This document shows, piece after piece, positions 1 through 6,854 of a stretch of 10,364 nt of DNA. The notes below the pieces were generated by a model. It searched no databases. It was not told the DNA's origin and saw only the letters and a list, made by a program, of their open reading frames with translations. The stretch's first letter is position 1. Every line of letters starts with the position of its first letter. The stretch covers positions 1 through 10,364 of the forward strand of contig CAZMTB010000071.1 of assembly GCA_964569095.1 (NCBI GenBank). Direction: 5' to 3'. Source of the stretch: JALWSI01 sp964569095 [NCBI: uncultured Aquificales bacterium] (GTDB lineage: Bacteria; Thermosulfidibacterota; Thermosulfidibacteria; Thermosulfidibacterales). Made by a program: the position numbers and the translations under genes.

Positions 1-161
1 ACGGGAAAGTAGAAGGTGAAGTTCTTCTTCTGGATCACGATGTCTCCGGGAAGCCTGCCAAACCAGGGCAACCTGCCTCCTAAGGTGAACAGCATGCCGA
101 GCCCGGCAATCAGTAAACCTACCAGTATCAGCGTTTTGCCCAGAGACGACAGCTCATTCAT
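1..161 (-). CDS. DUF2905 family small membrane protein (partial, C-terminus beyond window)
   Basis: Reading leftward from the ATG at 161-159 gives 53 residues with no stop before the window edge. The N-terminus (MNELSSLGKTLILVG) leads into a hydrophobic segment at about residues 9-28. Then come GGRLPWFGRLPGD and IVIQKKNFTFYFP. This pattern of GKxL, LPWxGRLPGDI and a following KNFTFYFP is the hallmark of DUF2905 proteins, which are usually about 65-75 residues with two membrane helices, so only the last helix should be missing. The biochemical role of the family is unknown. The start lies inside the 3' end of queH: the two genes overlap by 8 bases in different frames, so translation is probably coupled. 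It is the last visible gene of the nadE-queH-DUF2905 unit. Confidence 0.85.
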   Translation of the reverse strand, partial: MNELSSLGKTLILVGLLIAGLGMLFTLGGRLPWFGRLPGDIVIQKKNFTFYFP

Positions 162-699
162 CTCTCTGCCTCCCGTACCTTTCGTACTCGCTGTAGATAC
201 ACCCGCAGTACTGCTGACGGTAGAGCTCCCTGTCCCGCGATTCCTCGATTCCTTCCTTCCATCCTTCCCTGAAGTCCCGATAGAGGAACCTTGGTCCGTA
301 GCGCCTGGCGAGACCCTCTCCCAGGTCCTTTATCACGAGGTGTGGCTGGAACTTGCTGTAGAGTAGGGTGGTTGTGAAGAGGTTGAACTTCCCCTTCCTT
401 GCCACCTGGGCCGTGGCGGTTAGCCGCAGCTGGTGGCAGAGAAAGCAGCGTTTCCCCTCCCTGAAGGCGATGGTCTGCAGAAACTCCTCCAGGGGATACT
501 CGTCCCTCTCTATTAGCCTAACGCCGAGCTCCCCGGTTAGGCTCCTAACCTGGTCGCGCCTCTTCTGGTACTCGGTGTAGGGGTGGATGTTTGGGTTGTA
601 CCAGAAGGCGAAGACCTCTTTCCCCTCTCTCTGTAAGACCCGTAGGGGATAGAGCATGCAGGGGGCGCAACAGACGTGCAGCAACACCCTCTCAGCCAT
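154..699 (-). CDS. queH: Epoxyqueuosine reductase QueH
   Basis: This 181-residue protein matches the QueH (formerly DUF208) family, which reduces epoxyqueuosine to queuosine in the wobble position of tRNAs with GUN anticodons. It is a non-homologous replacement for cobalamin-dependent QueG. The signature cysteines are all visible: HVCCAPC at residues 8-14, CFLC at 85-88 and QQYCGC at 162-167. These are expected to bind an Fe-S cluster and an additional metal. Further family signs are FAFWYNPNIHPYTEY near residues 30-44 and LLYSKFQ in the middle. The length is typical. The ATG at 699-697 sits one base after the nadE stop (TGA-T-ATG), with a GGGGAG ribosome binding site inside the end of nadE. 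The protein should be cytoplasmic and translated with nadE. Confidence 0.95.
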   Translation of the reverse strand: MAERVLLHVCCAPCMLYPLRVLQREGKEVFAFWYNPNIHPYTEYQKRRDQVRSLTGELGVRLIERDEYPLEEFLQTIAFREGKRCFLCHQLRLTATAQVARKGKFNLFTTTLLYSKFQPHLVIKDLGEGLARRYGPRFLYRDFREGWKEGIEESRDRELYRQQYCGCIYSEYERYGRQRDE

Positions 700-700
700 A

Positions 701-2446
701 TCAGCTCCCCGTTCTGTATGGCCTGTAGCGATTGGTGATGGGTAGCCGTCTGTCCTTGCCGAAGGCCCTGGGGGTGAGCTTCACTCCAGGAGGGGCCTGG
801 CGGCGCTTGTACTCGTTAAGGTCCACCATCCGTATCACCCTTGCAACCAGGTCTTCGGGGTATCCCATCTTCACTATTTCGCCGAAGGACCTGTCCTTCT
901 CCACGTAGGCCTCCAGGATGGGATCCAGCACCTCGTAGGGCGGCAGGGTGTCCTGGTCGGTCTGGTTGGGTTTCAGCTCTGCAGATGGGGGTTTGACCAG
1001 CACGTTCTTGGGAATGATCTCCCTATTTGCCCTTCGGTTCACGTGTTCGCTAACCCTGTAGACCATGGTCTTGAAGAGGTCCTTCAGCACGGCGTATCCC
1101 CCTGCCATGTCCCCATAGAGGGTTGCGTAGCCGCAGCTCATCTCGCTCTTGTTCCCCGTTGTTAGCACCAACCACCCGTACTTGTTGGATATGGCCATCA
1201 GGTAGTTGCCTCGAATTCGGGCCTGAAGGTTCTCTTCGGTGGTGTCTTCGGGCAGGTCCTTGAATACGCCCTCTTTCAGAATCCTCTTGTACCCTTCGAA
1301 CACCTCTCTTATTGGCAGGGTGTGGGTCTCTATCTTCAGGTTTCTCGCCAGCTCGTAGGCGTCCCTGTTGCTCTCCTCGGAGGTGTACTGTGAGGGCATG
1401 AGAACTCCCACCACGTTCTCGGGCCCCAGGGCCTCTACCGCCACCACTGCCACCAGGGAGGAGTCTATTCCACCGCTCAGGCCTATCAGTACCTTTTTGA
1501 ACCCGTTCTTCCGCACGTAGTCCCTGGTGCCCAGAACCAGTGCCTGAAAGATCTCTTCCTCTTCCGGAAGCTCTTCTGCTACCTCTGGAGGGGGGATCTC
1601 TTTTGCGTGCTGGGGTGAGACCGATAGGGTGAGGGTGGAGACGGGAACGCCCTTGAGTCGCTCCTTCTCCTTTCTGCGCCTGGGATCGTGGAGCCTGGTT
1701 CTGAAGACCCCTTCTACGTTGAGGTCGACCACCAGCAGGTCTTCCTTGAATAGGGGGGCCTTGGCCATCATGCGGCCCGACTGGGTGAAGATCATGCTTC
1801 CCCCGTCGAAGACCAGCTCGTCCTGTCCACCCACAAGGTTGACGAAGGCCACAATGGAGCAATGGTCGCTCGCCCTCACCGATAACATGCGTTCTCGGAA
1901 ACGCTCTTTGCCCCTGTGGTATGGGGAAGAGGAGATGTTCAGCACCACCTCGGCCCCCGCCAGGGTCTGGTAGAGGGCTGGTCCGTCGGGATACCAGATG
2001 TCCTCGCAGATGTTCACTCCGATCTTGCAGCCGTTCAGTTCCACCACGGAGAGCTCCTGCCCCTTCTGGAAGTAGCGGTTCTCGTCGAAGACCGAGTAGT
2101 TGGGCAGAAAGTGCTTGTAGTGGCGGCTGATCACCTCCCCGTTGCAGAAGAGGGCCGCGGCGTTGAATATGTCGTCTTTCACATCCACGTATCCCACCAC
2201 CACGGCGATCCCCTTCACCGTTCTCACCAGGTGTTCAAGGGCCTGCAGGTTGTCGTCGAGGAACTGGGGTTTCAGCAACAGGTCTTCCGGCGGGTATCCC
2301 GTTATGGCGAGCTCCGGAAAGGCCACGAGGTGTGCCCCTTCCTCTCGGGCACGGCGGGCGAACTCCTCCACCTTCCTAGCGTTGCCCTCCAGGTCTCCCA
2401 CCACCATGTTGGTCTGGGCCAGGGCTATGCGCAGCTGCTTTGCCAT
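701..2446 (-). CDS. nadE: Glutamine-dependent NAD+ synthetase
   Basis: This enzyme amidates nicotinic acid adenine dinucleotide to NAD+, using ATP and ammonia released from glutamine. From the chosen start it has 581 residues in two domains. Residues 1 to about 270 form a nitrilase-type (CN hydrolase) glutaminase with the Glu-Lys-Cys triad visible: E45 in [14 protein letters not shown]111 in [13 protein letters not shown] and C147 in NICEDIWYP. Residues from about 295 to the end form the synthetase, with the ATP pyrophosphatase loop SGGIDSS at 324-330 followed by LTTGNKSE and [12 protein letters not shown]. The length is normal for the two-domain type. I chose the ATG at 2446-2444 because AGGAGG lies 5 bases upstream. 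The longer reading frame would start at a TTG at 2500 with no ribosome binding site and add 18 atypical residues. It is the first gene of a leftward operon with queH. Confidence 0.96.
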   Translation of the reverse strand: MAKQLRIALAQTNMVVGDLEGNARKVEEFARRAREEGAHLVAFPELAITGYPPEDLLLKPQFLDDNLQALEHLVRTVKGIAVVVGYVDVKDDIFNAAALFCNGEVISRHYKHFLPNYSVFDENRYFQKGQELSVVELNGCKIGVNICEDIWYPDGPALYQTLAGAEVVLNISSSPYHRGKERFRERMLSVRASDHCSIVAFVNLVGGQDELVFDGGSMIFTQSGRMMAKAPLFKEDLLVVDLNVEGVFRTRLHDPRRRKEKERLKGVPVSTLTLSVSPQHAKEIPPPEVAEELPEEEEIFQALVLGTRDYVRKNGFKKVLIGLSGGIDSSLVAVVAVEALGPENVVGVLMPSQYTSEESNRDAYELARNLKIETHTLPIREVFEGYKRILKEGVFKDLPEDTTEENLQARIRGNYLMAISNKYGWLVLTTGNKSEMSCGYATLYGDMAGGYAVLKDLFKTMVYRVSEHVNRRANREIIPKNVLVKPPSAELKPNQTDQDTLPPYEVLDPILEAYVEKDRSFGEIVKMGYPEDLVARVIRMVDLNEYKRRQAPPGVKLTPRAFGKDRRLPITNRYRPYRTGS

Positions 2447-2457
2447 CCTCTCCTCCT
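2447..2457 (-). promoter_or_regulatory. nadE ribosome binding site (decides the start)
   Basis: On the minus strand this reads AGGAGGAGAGG directly before the ATG at 2446. It is a near-perfect Shine-Dalgarno with 5 bases between AGGAGG and the start codon. It rules out the upstream TTG at 2500 and sets the nadE start. The closing helix of the predicted leader structure ends at 2458, right next to this site. Confidence 0.85.
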
Positions 2458-2533
2458 GCCCCCTTTCTATTGGACTGGCCCCTGGTTGAAAAGGGATCAA
2501 CTATGCCAGGAGAGAGGCCATAGGGAAGGGGGC
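2458..2533 (-). promoter_or_regulatory. Extended imperfect inverted repeat in the nadE leader (candidate structured RNA)
   Basis: On the plus strand, five segments pair with five others as nested helices. GCCCCCTT (2458-2465) pairs with AAGGGGGC (2526-2533). CTA (2467-2469) pairs with TAG (2521-2523). TGGCC (2476-2480) pairs with GGCCA (2516-2520). CCTG (2481-2484) pairs with CAGG (2507-2510). GTTGA (2485-2489) pairs with TCAAC (2497-2501), leaving a 7-base apical loop. That is 25 Watson-Crick pairs interrupted by 5-6 base one-sided bulges, and the three inner helices are contiguous on one side. Read in the nadE direction, the structure ends at the Shine-Dalgarno. No T tract follows on either strand, so it is not a standard terminator. 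A regulatory leader or riboswitch-like element is inference; no known NAD+ riboswitch class was recognised. Confidence 0.5.
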
Positions 2534-2544
2534 TGCCCCATTCC
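2524..2544 (-). promoter_or_regulatory. Hairpin competing with the nadE leader helix
   Basis: On the plus strand GGAAGGGG (2524-2531) can pair with CCCC (2536-2539) and TTCC (2541-2544) around a 4-base loop, with A2540 bulged. This is 8 pairs. Its GGAAGGGG arm overlaps the AAGGGGGC segment (2526-2533) that closes the long leader structure, so the two folds exclude each other. It would lie close to the 5' end of the nadE transcript if the proposed promoter is right. Confidence 0.4.
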
Positions 2545-2554
2545 GTCTTCTGCT

Positions 2555-2584
2555 AGCCTAAGCCACCACGGCACCTGCAGTCAA
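2555..2584 (-). promoter_or_regulatory. Candidate nadE promoter
   Basis: On the minus strand TTGACT (2584-2579, five of six matches to the sigma-70 -35 box) is followed after 18 bases by TAGGCT (2560-2555, three of six matches to the -10 box). It would start transcription near 2548 and leave a leader of about 100 bases before nadE. The -10 is weak, so this is tentative. Confidence 0.3.
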
Positions 2585-2643
2585 CGGAGGGTTGGCCCCT
2601 ATGCAAAGCCCTCTTCAAAGGGTAATCTCTAACCAGGTTTTCC

Positions 2644-2649
2644 AGGAGG
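2644..2649 (+). promoter_or_regulatory. hisE ribosome binding site (decides the start)
   Basis: AGGAGG ends 5 bases before the ATG at 2655. It supports that start over in-frame ATG codons further upstream (2592 and 2601), which lack a comparable site and would add up to 21 residues not typical of HisE. Confidence 0.75.
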
Positions 2650-2654
2650 GTGGA

Positions 2655-2966
2655 ATGGGATTTGACGAGGAGCTTTACGGGGTTATCCTTGAGAGGATGG
2701 AGAGGGCCTCTCCCGACTCTTCTTACGTTGCGAGGCTTTCTGCCAAGGGAGAGGACGCGGTCTTCAAGAAGGTGGGAGAAGAGGCGGTTGAGACGGTGCT
2801 TGCACTGAAGGGGGGAGATAGGGATGAGATCGTTTACGAGGCGGCGGATCTCATCTTTCACCTCTATCTTGCCCTCGCTTTTCGGGGGGTTACCCCGTCG
2901 GAGGTGTGGGGGGAGCTGAGAGAGCGGTTTGGAAAGAGCGGTCTGAGAAGAGGGGGAGCCGAATGA
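2655..2966 (+). CDS. hisE: Phosphoribosyl-ATP pyrophosphatase
   Basis: This enzyme hydrolyses phosphoribosyl-ATP to phosphoribosyl-AMP and pyrophosphate, the second step of histidine synthesis. The 103-residue product fits the MazG-like all-alpha HisE fold. Visible signatures are LYGVILERM at 7-15, SYVARLSAKGEDAVFKKVGEEAVE at about 23-46, and YEAADLIFHLYLAL at 61-74. The acidic EExxE (42-46) and ExxD (62-65) sets are expected to bind Mg2+. The specific SYVARL...KGED segment favours HisE over a general MazG-type pyrophosphatase. The length is normal for a stand-alone HisE not fused to HisI. It opens the rightward operon and its ATGA junction overlaps xseB. No other histidine gene is present here, so its partners must be elsewhere. 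Confidence 0.92.
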   Translation: MGFDEELYGVILERMERASPDSSYVARLSAKGEDAVFKKVGEEAVETVLALKGGDRDEIVYEAADLIFHLYLALAFRGVTPSEVWGELRERFGKSGLRRGGAE

Positions 2967-3172
2967 GGTTTGAGGAGGCCATCAAGCGGCTTGAGGAGAT
3001 AGTGTCCCGTCTTGAGGATCCAGAGCTGAGCCTTGATGAATCTTTGAAGCTCTTTGAGGAGGGTTCGAAGCTGGTGAAGGTGTGTGAGGGGATGCTGGAC
3101 GAGGCCGAAAGGCGGGTGAAGCTGTTGTCTGAATCAGAGGTAGAGGGGGAGTTGAAAGAAGGGCATGAGTGA
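2963..3172 (+). CDS. xseB: Exodeoxyribonuclease VII small subunit
   Basis: This 69-residue acidic, helical protein is the small subunit of exonuclease VII, which degrades single-stranded DNA from both ends with the XseA large subunit. The family pattern is clear: FEEAIKRLEEIVSRLEDPELSLDESLKLFEEGSKL at about residues 3-37, then a second helix with LDEAERRVKLL at about 44-54. I chose the ATG at 2963, which overlaps the hisE stop as ATGA and has GGGGGAG upstream. A longer frame starting at 2906 would sit inside hisE. The gene overlaps the start of ispA by 8 bases. xseA is not in the window. An xseB-ispA-dxs order is common in several bacterial phyla. Confidence 0.94.
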   Translation: MRFEEAIKRLEEIVSRLEDPELSLDESLKLFEEGSKLVKVCEGMLDEAERRVKLLSESEVEGELKEGHE

Positions 3173-4064
3173 ATCTGAGCTTAAGGGGTATCTGCAGGAG
3201 AGGGTGGAGGAGGTAGAGGGATGGCTGAGAAGGGTCCTGGCAGCAGAGGGGGTGCCTTCCCGGCTGAGGGAGGCGGTTGAGTACAGCCTATTTGCAGGGG
3301 GCAAGAGGATTCGTCCCGTTCTGGCCCTGGAGGCGGCTTGGATAGCCTGTGGCGATCATCTGGTTGCCATGCCGGTGGCCTGTGGAATAGAGATGATTCA
3401 CACCTACTCCCTCATCCACGACGACCTTCCGGCTATGGACGACGACGACCTTCGCAGGGGCAGGCCCACCAACCACAAGGTGTTCGGGGAGGCAGTGGCC
3501 ATACTCGCGGGAGACGCCCTGCTGACCCTGGCGTTTGAGGTGATCTCGAGGCTGGAGATTTATCCCCGGCAGGTGGAGCCTGCAAGGGTGCTTAGGGCTG
3601 TGAACATGGTGTCTCGGGCAGCCGGTTGGGCAGGTATGGTCGGCGGCCAGGTGATAGATCTCGAAATGGAGGGGGCAACCCCTGATCCCCGCACCGTTGA
3701 CGAGATACACCTGAAGAAGACCGCCAAGATGATCCAGGTCTCCCTTGAGGCAGGGGCCGTGGTGGCCGGGGCCTCTGAGAAGCTGGTCTCCCTTCTCGGC
3801 GAGTACGGGCTGTTGCTTGGTCTCACCTTTCAGGTGGTTGACGACATTTTGGGGGCCGTAGGGGACGAGAAGAGCCTGGGTAAACCCGTGGGAAAGGACG
3901 TGGAGAGGGGAAAGATGACCTATCCTGCGGTGTGGGGTGTGGAGAGGTCCCGTGAGAAGGCCCGGGAGCTCACCGATAGGGCCTGCCAGGTTCTGGAGCC
4001 CTTGGAAGAGAGGGGAGAGAGGCTTAAGATGCTCTCTTCACTGCTTCTTGAGAGGGTCTCGTGA
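3165..4064 (+). CDS. ispA: Polyprenyl diphosphate synthase, farnesyl/geranylgeranyl type
   Basis: This 299-residue trans-isoprenyl diphosphate synthase condenses isopentenyl diphosphate with allylic diphosphates to make C15 or C20 precursors for quinones, undecaprenyl carriers and other isoprenoids. GGKRIRP at 45-51 binds isopentenyl diphosphate. The first aspartate-rich motif is DDLPAMDDDDLRRG at 86-99, with the two-residue insertion typical of bacterial enzymes. GQVIDLE lies at 161-167 and the second aspartate-rich motif VVDDILG at 224-230, followed by GKPVGKDVERGK. YSLIHDD before the first motif is the same arrangement as in E. coli IspA, which favours farnesyl diphosphate, but chain length cannot be fixed from sequence. 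The ATG at 3165 lies inside the end of xseB, and the stop at 4062-4064 shares one base with the dxs ATG. Confidence 0.93.
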   Translation: MSESELKGYLQERVEEVEGWLRRVLAAEGVPSRLREAVEYSLFAGGKRIRPVLALEAAWIACGDHLVAMPVACGIEMIHTYSLIHDDLPAMDDDDLRRGRPTNHKVFGEAVAILAGDALLTLAFEVISRLEIYPRQVEPARVLRAVNMVSRAAGWAGMVGGQVIDLEMEGATPDPRTVDEIHLKKTAKMIQVSLEAGAVVAGASEKLVSLLGEYGLLLGLTFQVVDDILGAVGDEKSLGKPVGKDVERGKMTYPAVWGVERSREKARELTDRACQVLEPLEERGERLKMLSSLLLERVS

Positions 4065-5935
4065 TGGAGTACCTGCCCAGGATCTACTCTCCTGCGGACA
4101 TCAGGGAGCTCTCCTACGCCGAGCTGAGGAAGCTTGCAGAGGAGATAAGGGAGTACATCGTTGAGGTGATATCTCGCCAGGGTGGGCATCTAGCCCCTTC
4201 CCTGGGAGTGGTTGAGCTGACTCTGGCCCTTCACTACTGCTTCGATACCCCACGGGACAGGCTCATCTGGGACGTGGGGCACCAGTGCTACGCCCACAAG
4301 ATTCTCACGGGCAGGAGGGAGGAGTTCAGGTGGATACGCTCTCTCGGTGGTCCCTCGGGATTTCCAAGAAGGGACGAGAGCATCTACGATCCCTTTGGGA
4401 CCGGTCACAGTAGTACCTCCATCTCTGCCGGGTTGGGAATGGCCATTGCCCGTGATCTGCAGCGGGGAACGCGGAAGGTGGTAGCGGTGATAGGTGACGG
4501 GTCCATGACGGCGGGGATTGCCTTTGAGGCGCTGAACCACGGGGGGCAGACCGAGACGGATCTGGTGGTGGTGCTTAACGACAACGAGATGTGTATCTCT
4601 CCAACCAGCGGGGCGCTCTCCTCCTACCTCTCCCGCCGCCTGGCCGATCCCTACTACCTGAGGATGCGCAACGAGGTTAAGCGCCTCTTCAAGGACAAGC
4701 CGGGGGGAGAGAAACTGGTGCTCGCGGTGAAGAAGGCAGAGGAGGCGTTGAAGGGCTTCTTCACGCCAGGGATCCTCTTCGAGGAGCTGGGCTTCAAGTA
4801 CGTGGGACCCATAAGAGGACATAAGATAAAGGACCTGATTGAGACCTTTAGGCAGGTGAGAAAGGCGAACGAGCCCATCCTGGTTCACGTGCTCACCCGT
4901 AAGGGAAAGGGGTATCCCCCTGCGGAGGAGAACCCCAGCCTCTTTCACGGGATAGGGCCCTTCGATAGGGAGAGTGGCAAGCCGGTGGTCACCTCGCCGC
5001 TTCCCACCTACTCCCAGGTGTTTGCTGATACCCTGGTTAGACTTGCCCAGAGGGACGAGAGGATAGTGGCCATAACCGCCGCCATGCCCGACGGGACGGG
5101 GCTGACGGCCTTTGCCAAGAGGTTTCCCAAGAGGTTCTTCGACGTGGGCATAGCGGAACAACACGCGGTCACCTTTGCCGCAGGTCTTGCAGCAGAGGGT
5201 ATGAGACCCGTTGCCGCCATCTACTCCACCTTTCTCCAGAGGGCCTACGACCAGCTGGTACACGACGTGGCCTTGCAGAACCTGCCGGTGCTCTTCGCGG
5301 TGGACAGAGGGGGTATCGTTGGGGACGACGGTCCCACCCACCACGGGGTGTTTGACTTTTCGTACCTGAGGAGCATTCCCAACATGACGGTTATGGCCCC
5401 CTCAGACGAGGTGGAACTGGCGAGGATGCTGGTGACCGCCTTGAGGCACGAGGGCCCCGCCGCGGTTAGGTATCCCAGGGGAAGGGTTACCGGCCTCGAG
5501 ATTCCCCACCTGCCGGAGCCCATTGAGGTGGGCAAGGGTAGGCTGCTCAGGGAAGGAGAGGGGGTGCTCATCCTCTCTGTGGGTCACCTGCTTCCCATCT
5601 GCCAGGAGGCCGTTGCCATTTTGGAGGAGAGGGGTATCTCTCCTGCCCTTGTGGATGCCAGGTTTGTTAAACCCCTGGACGAGGAGCTCATTCTCTCACA
5701 GGCCGATAGGTGTCCCCTGGTGGTTACGGTGGAGGAGAACGTGTTGGCTGGAGGATTCGGTTCGGCGGTTCTGGAGCTTCTGGGAGAGAAGGGGCTCCTT
5801 GGGGGGGAGAGGAAGGTGGTTCGTTTCGGAATACCCGACAGGTTTCTTCCCCACGGTACCCAGGGAGAACTGAGGGAGATGATTGGGCTCACCCCTGGGG
5901 CCATTGTCGAGGCGGTGTGCAAGAGGCTCTCGTAA
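4064..5935 (+). CDS. dxs: 1-deoxy-D-xylulose-5-phosphate synthase
   Basis: Dxs joins pyruvate and glyceraldehyde 3-phosphate to make 1-deoxy-D-xylulose 5-phosphate, the entry step of the MEP isoprenoid pathway; this product also feeds thiamine and pyridoxal synthesis. The 623-residue protein has all transketolase-like landmarks: GGHLAPSLGVVELT at 40-53, DVGHQCYAHKILTGR at 70-84, and the thiamine diphosphate/Mg2+ motif GDGSMTAG at 144-151 with LNDNEMCIS at 171-179. The catalytic Glu is E365 in IAEQHAVTFAAGLA, and DRGGIVGDDGPTHHG follows in the pyrimidine-binding domain. A C-terminal transketolase domain completes it. I take the ATG at 4064, which overlaps the ispA stop by one base; a GTG directly before it at 4061 is an alternative. 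The gene overlaps the next by one base (TAATG). Confidence 0.97.
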   Translation: MEYLPRIYSPADIRELSYAELRKLAEEIREYIVEVISRQGGHLAPSLGVVELTLALHYCFDTPRDRLIWDVGHQCYAHKILTGRREEFRWIRSLGGPSGFPRRDESIYDPFGTGHSSTSISAGLGMAIARDLQRGTRKVVAVIGDGSMTAGIAFEALNHGGQTETDLVVVLNDNEMCISPTSGALSSYLSRRLADPYYLRMRNEVKRLFKDKPGGEKLVLAVKKAEEALKGFFTPGILFEELGFKYVGPIRGHKIKDLIETFRQVRKANEPILVHVLTRKGKGYPPAEENPSLFHGIGPFDRESGKPVVTSPLPTYSQVFADTLVRLAQRDERIVAITAAMPDGTGLTAFAKRFPKRFFDVGIAEQHAVTFAAGLAAEGMRPVAAIYSTFLQRAYDQLVHDVALQNLPVLFAVDRGGIVGDDGPTHHGVFDFSYLRSIPNMTVMAPSDEVELARMLVTALRHEGPAAVRYPRGRVTGLEIPHLPEPIEVGKGRLLREGEGVLILSVGHLLPICQEAVAILEERGISPALVDARFVKPLDEELILSQADRCPLVVTVEENVLAGGFGSAVLELLGEKGLLGGERKVVRFGIPDRFLPHGTQGELREMIGLTPGAIVEAVCKRLS

Positions 5936-6807
5936 TGAGCGGCAGAAACCTGGTATTCGTTGGAGTTGGAAGGGTGGGAACCGCCCTTGCCGTTGCACTG
6001 GAGCAGAGGGGTTACCGGGTTTTGGCGGTTGAGGACCTTGATCCAAGGGCGTTGGAGCGCGCCAGGAGGAGGTTGAGGGGAGCAGAGGTGGGGATAACCC
6101 CTGAAACCGCCCGGTTGGCCGATGCCGTCTTTATCACGACCAGGGACGACGCCATAGGAGCCGTGGCTGCCAACCTGGCGTCCAGGTTCAGTTGGAGCGA
6201 AAAGAGGGTCTTCGTGCACACCAGCGGCTCCTTGACCTCTTCCGTTCTGGGAGATGGTGCCCGGCTCTCTTTCCATCCCCTCCAGAGCTTCGCCCAGGTG
6301 GAGGACGCCGTTGAGCGGATCTCCAAATCTGTGGTGACCCTTGAGGGCGACGGTAGGGGATTGGAGTTTGGAAGGGAGCTTGCCTTGGCCCTTGGGGTGA
6401 GGTGCGTGGAGATAGCCCCCCACCAGAAACCCCTTTACCACCTTGCAGCCTGCGTGGCCTGCAACTACGCGGTCACTCTGGTCCACGAGGCGAAGATGGT
6501 GCTTTTGGAACTGGGGTTCTCCCAGGAGCTTGCGGAAGAGGGGCTCTTGTCACTGCTTTCAGGTACCCTTGGCAACATGGAGAGGCTGGGGGTGGAGAAG
6601 GCTATCACCGGTCCCATTGCCAGGGGAGACGTTGAGACGATCAGGTCTCACTTGGGGGCGTTGAGGGGGAGAGACGCCCTAAAGAGGTTGTATTCCCTTT
6701 TGGGAGTGCACACGGCTAGAATGGCGTTGGGCACGGGTACCCCTGCTGAAGGGAGGGATACTCGGCTGAGAGAGATAGAGGAGTTGCTATCCGGTTCTGA
6801 GACGTGA
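5935..6807 (+). CDS. Rossmann-fold/DUF2520 putative oxidoreductase
   Basis: This 290-residue protein has an N-terminal NAD(P)-binding Rossmann domain, LVFVGVGRVGTAL (6-18), with the glycine-rich loop GVGRVG at 10-15. The helical DUF2520 domain follows. Family marks are HTSGSL at 95-100, HPLQSFA at 114-120, K165 and YH near 168-169 with the helix up to NYAV, and TGPIARGD at 225-232. The fold resembles F420-dependent NADP reductase and pyrroline-5-carboxylate reductase, but the substrate of DUF2520 proteins is not established. The ATG at 5935 shares one base with the dxs stop. The same frame stays open upstream inside dxs, but only this start gives the normal Rossmann beginning. Translational coupling to dxs suggests a job linked to central or isoprenoid metabolism; that is inference. 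Confidence 0.88.
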   Translation: MSGRNLVFVGVGRVGTALAVALEQRGYRVLAVEDLDPRALERARRRLRGAEVGITPETARLADAVFITTRDDAIGAVAANLASRFSWSEKRVFVHTSGSLTSSVLGDGARLSFHPLQSFAQVEDAVERISKSVVTLEGDGRGLEFGRELALALGVRCVEIAPHQKPLYHLAACVACNYAVTLVHEAKMVLLELGFSQELAEEGLLSLLSGTLGNMERLGVEKAITGPIARGDVETIRSHLGALRGRDALKRLYSLLGVHTARMALGTGTPAEGRDTRLREIEELLSGSET

Positions 6808-6825
6808 GTCGGGTCTTACCTCAAC

Positions 6826-6854
6826 CTTACTCCCCTTCTTCTTTGGGGAGTGAG
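6826..6854. terminator. Hairpin between convergent operons (weak terminator candidate)
   Basis: CTTACTCCCC (6826-6835) can pair with GGGGAGTGAG (6845-6854) around a 9-base loop: nine Watson-Crick pairs and one wobble. It covers the last codons and stop of pilP and lies 19 bases after the DUF2520 gene stop, where the two operons meet. Neither strand has a T tract after the stem, so intrinsic termination would be weak or need another factor. It is the only hairpin found at this junction. Confidence 0.4.

Noticed and set aside
1050-1862. Open frame of 270 codons in another frame of nadE
   Set aside because: Low-complexity Arg/Gly/Pro composition typical of an off-frame reading; nadE motifs fill the real frame.
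2447-2500. N-terminal extension of NadE from a TTG at 2500
   Set aside because: No ribosome binding site, unusual residues, and it runs through the structured leader. The ATG at 2446 has AGGAGG at ideal spacing and gives the normal NadE start.
2600-2628. sigma-70 promoter for hisE
   Set aside because: TATGCA and TAATCT resemble -10 boxes, but neither has a -35 box at a workable distance; the hisE promoter could not be assigned.
1916-2632. Open frame of 238 codons on the plus strand opposite the nadE 5' end
   Set aside because: Antisense shadow of nadE and its leader with no recognisable domain.
4190-5344. Open frame of 384 codons on the minus strand
   Set aside because: It lies wholly opposite dxs, has no recognisable domain and is the usual antisense shadow of a GC-rich gene.
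5584-6486. Open frame of 300 codons on the minus strand across dxs and the DUF2520 gene
   Set aside because: Spans two convincing plus-strand genes and their coupled junction; no protein family features.
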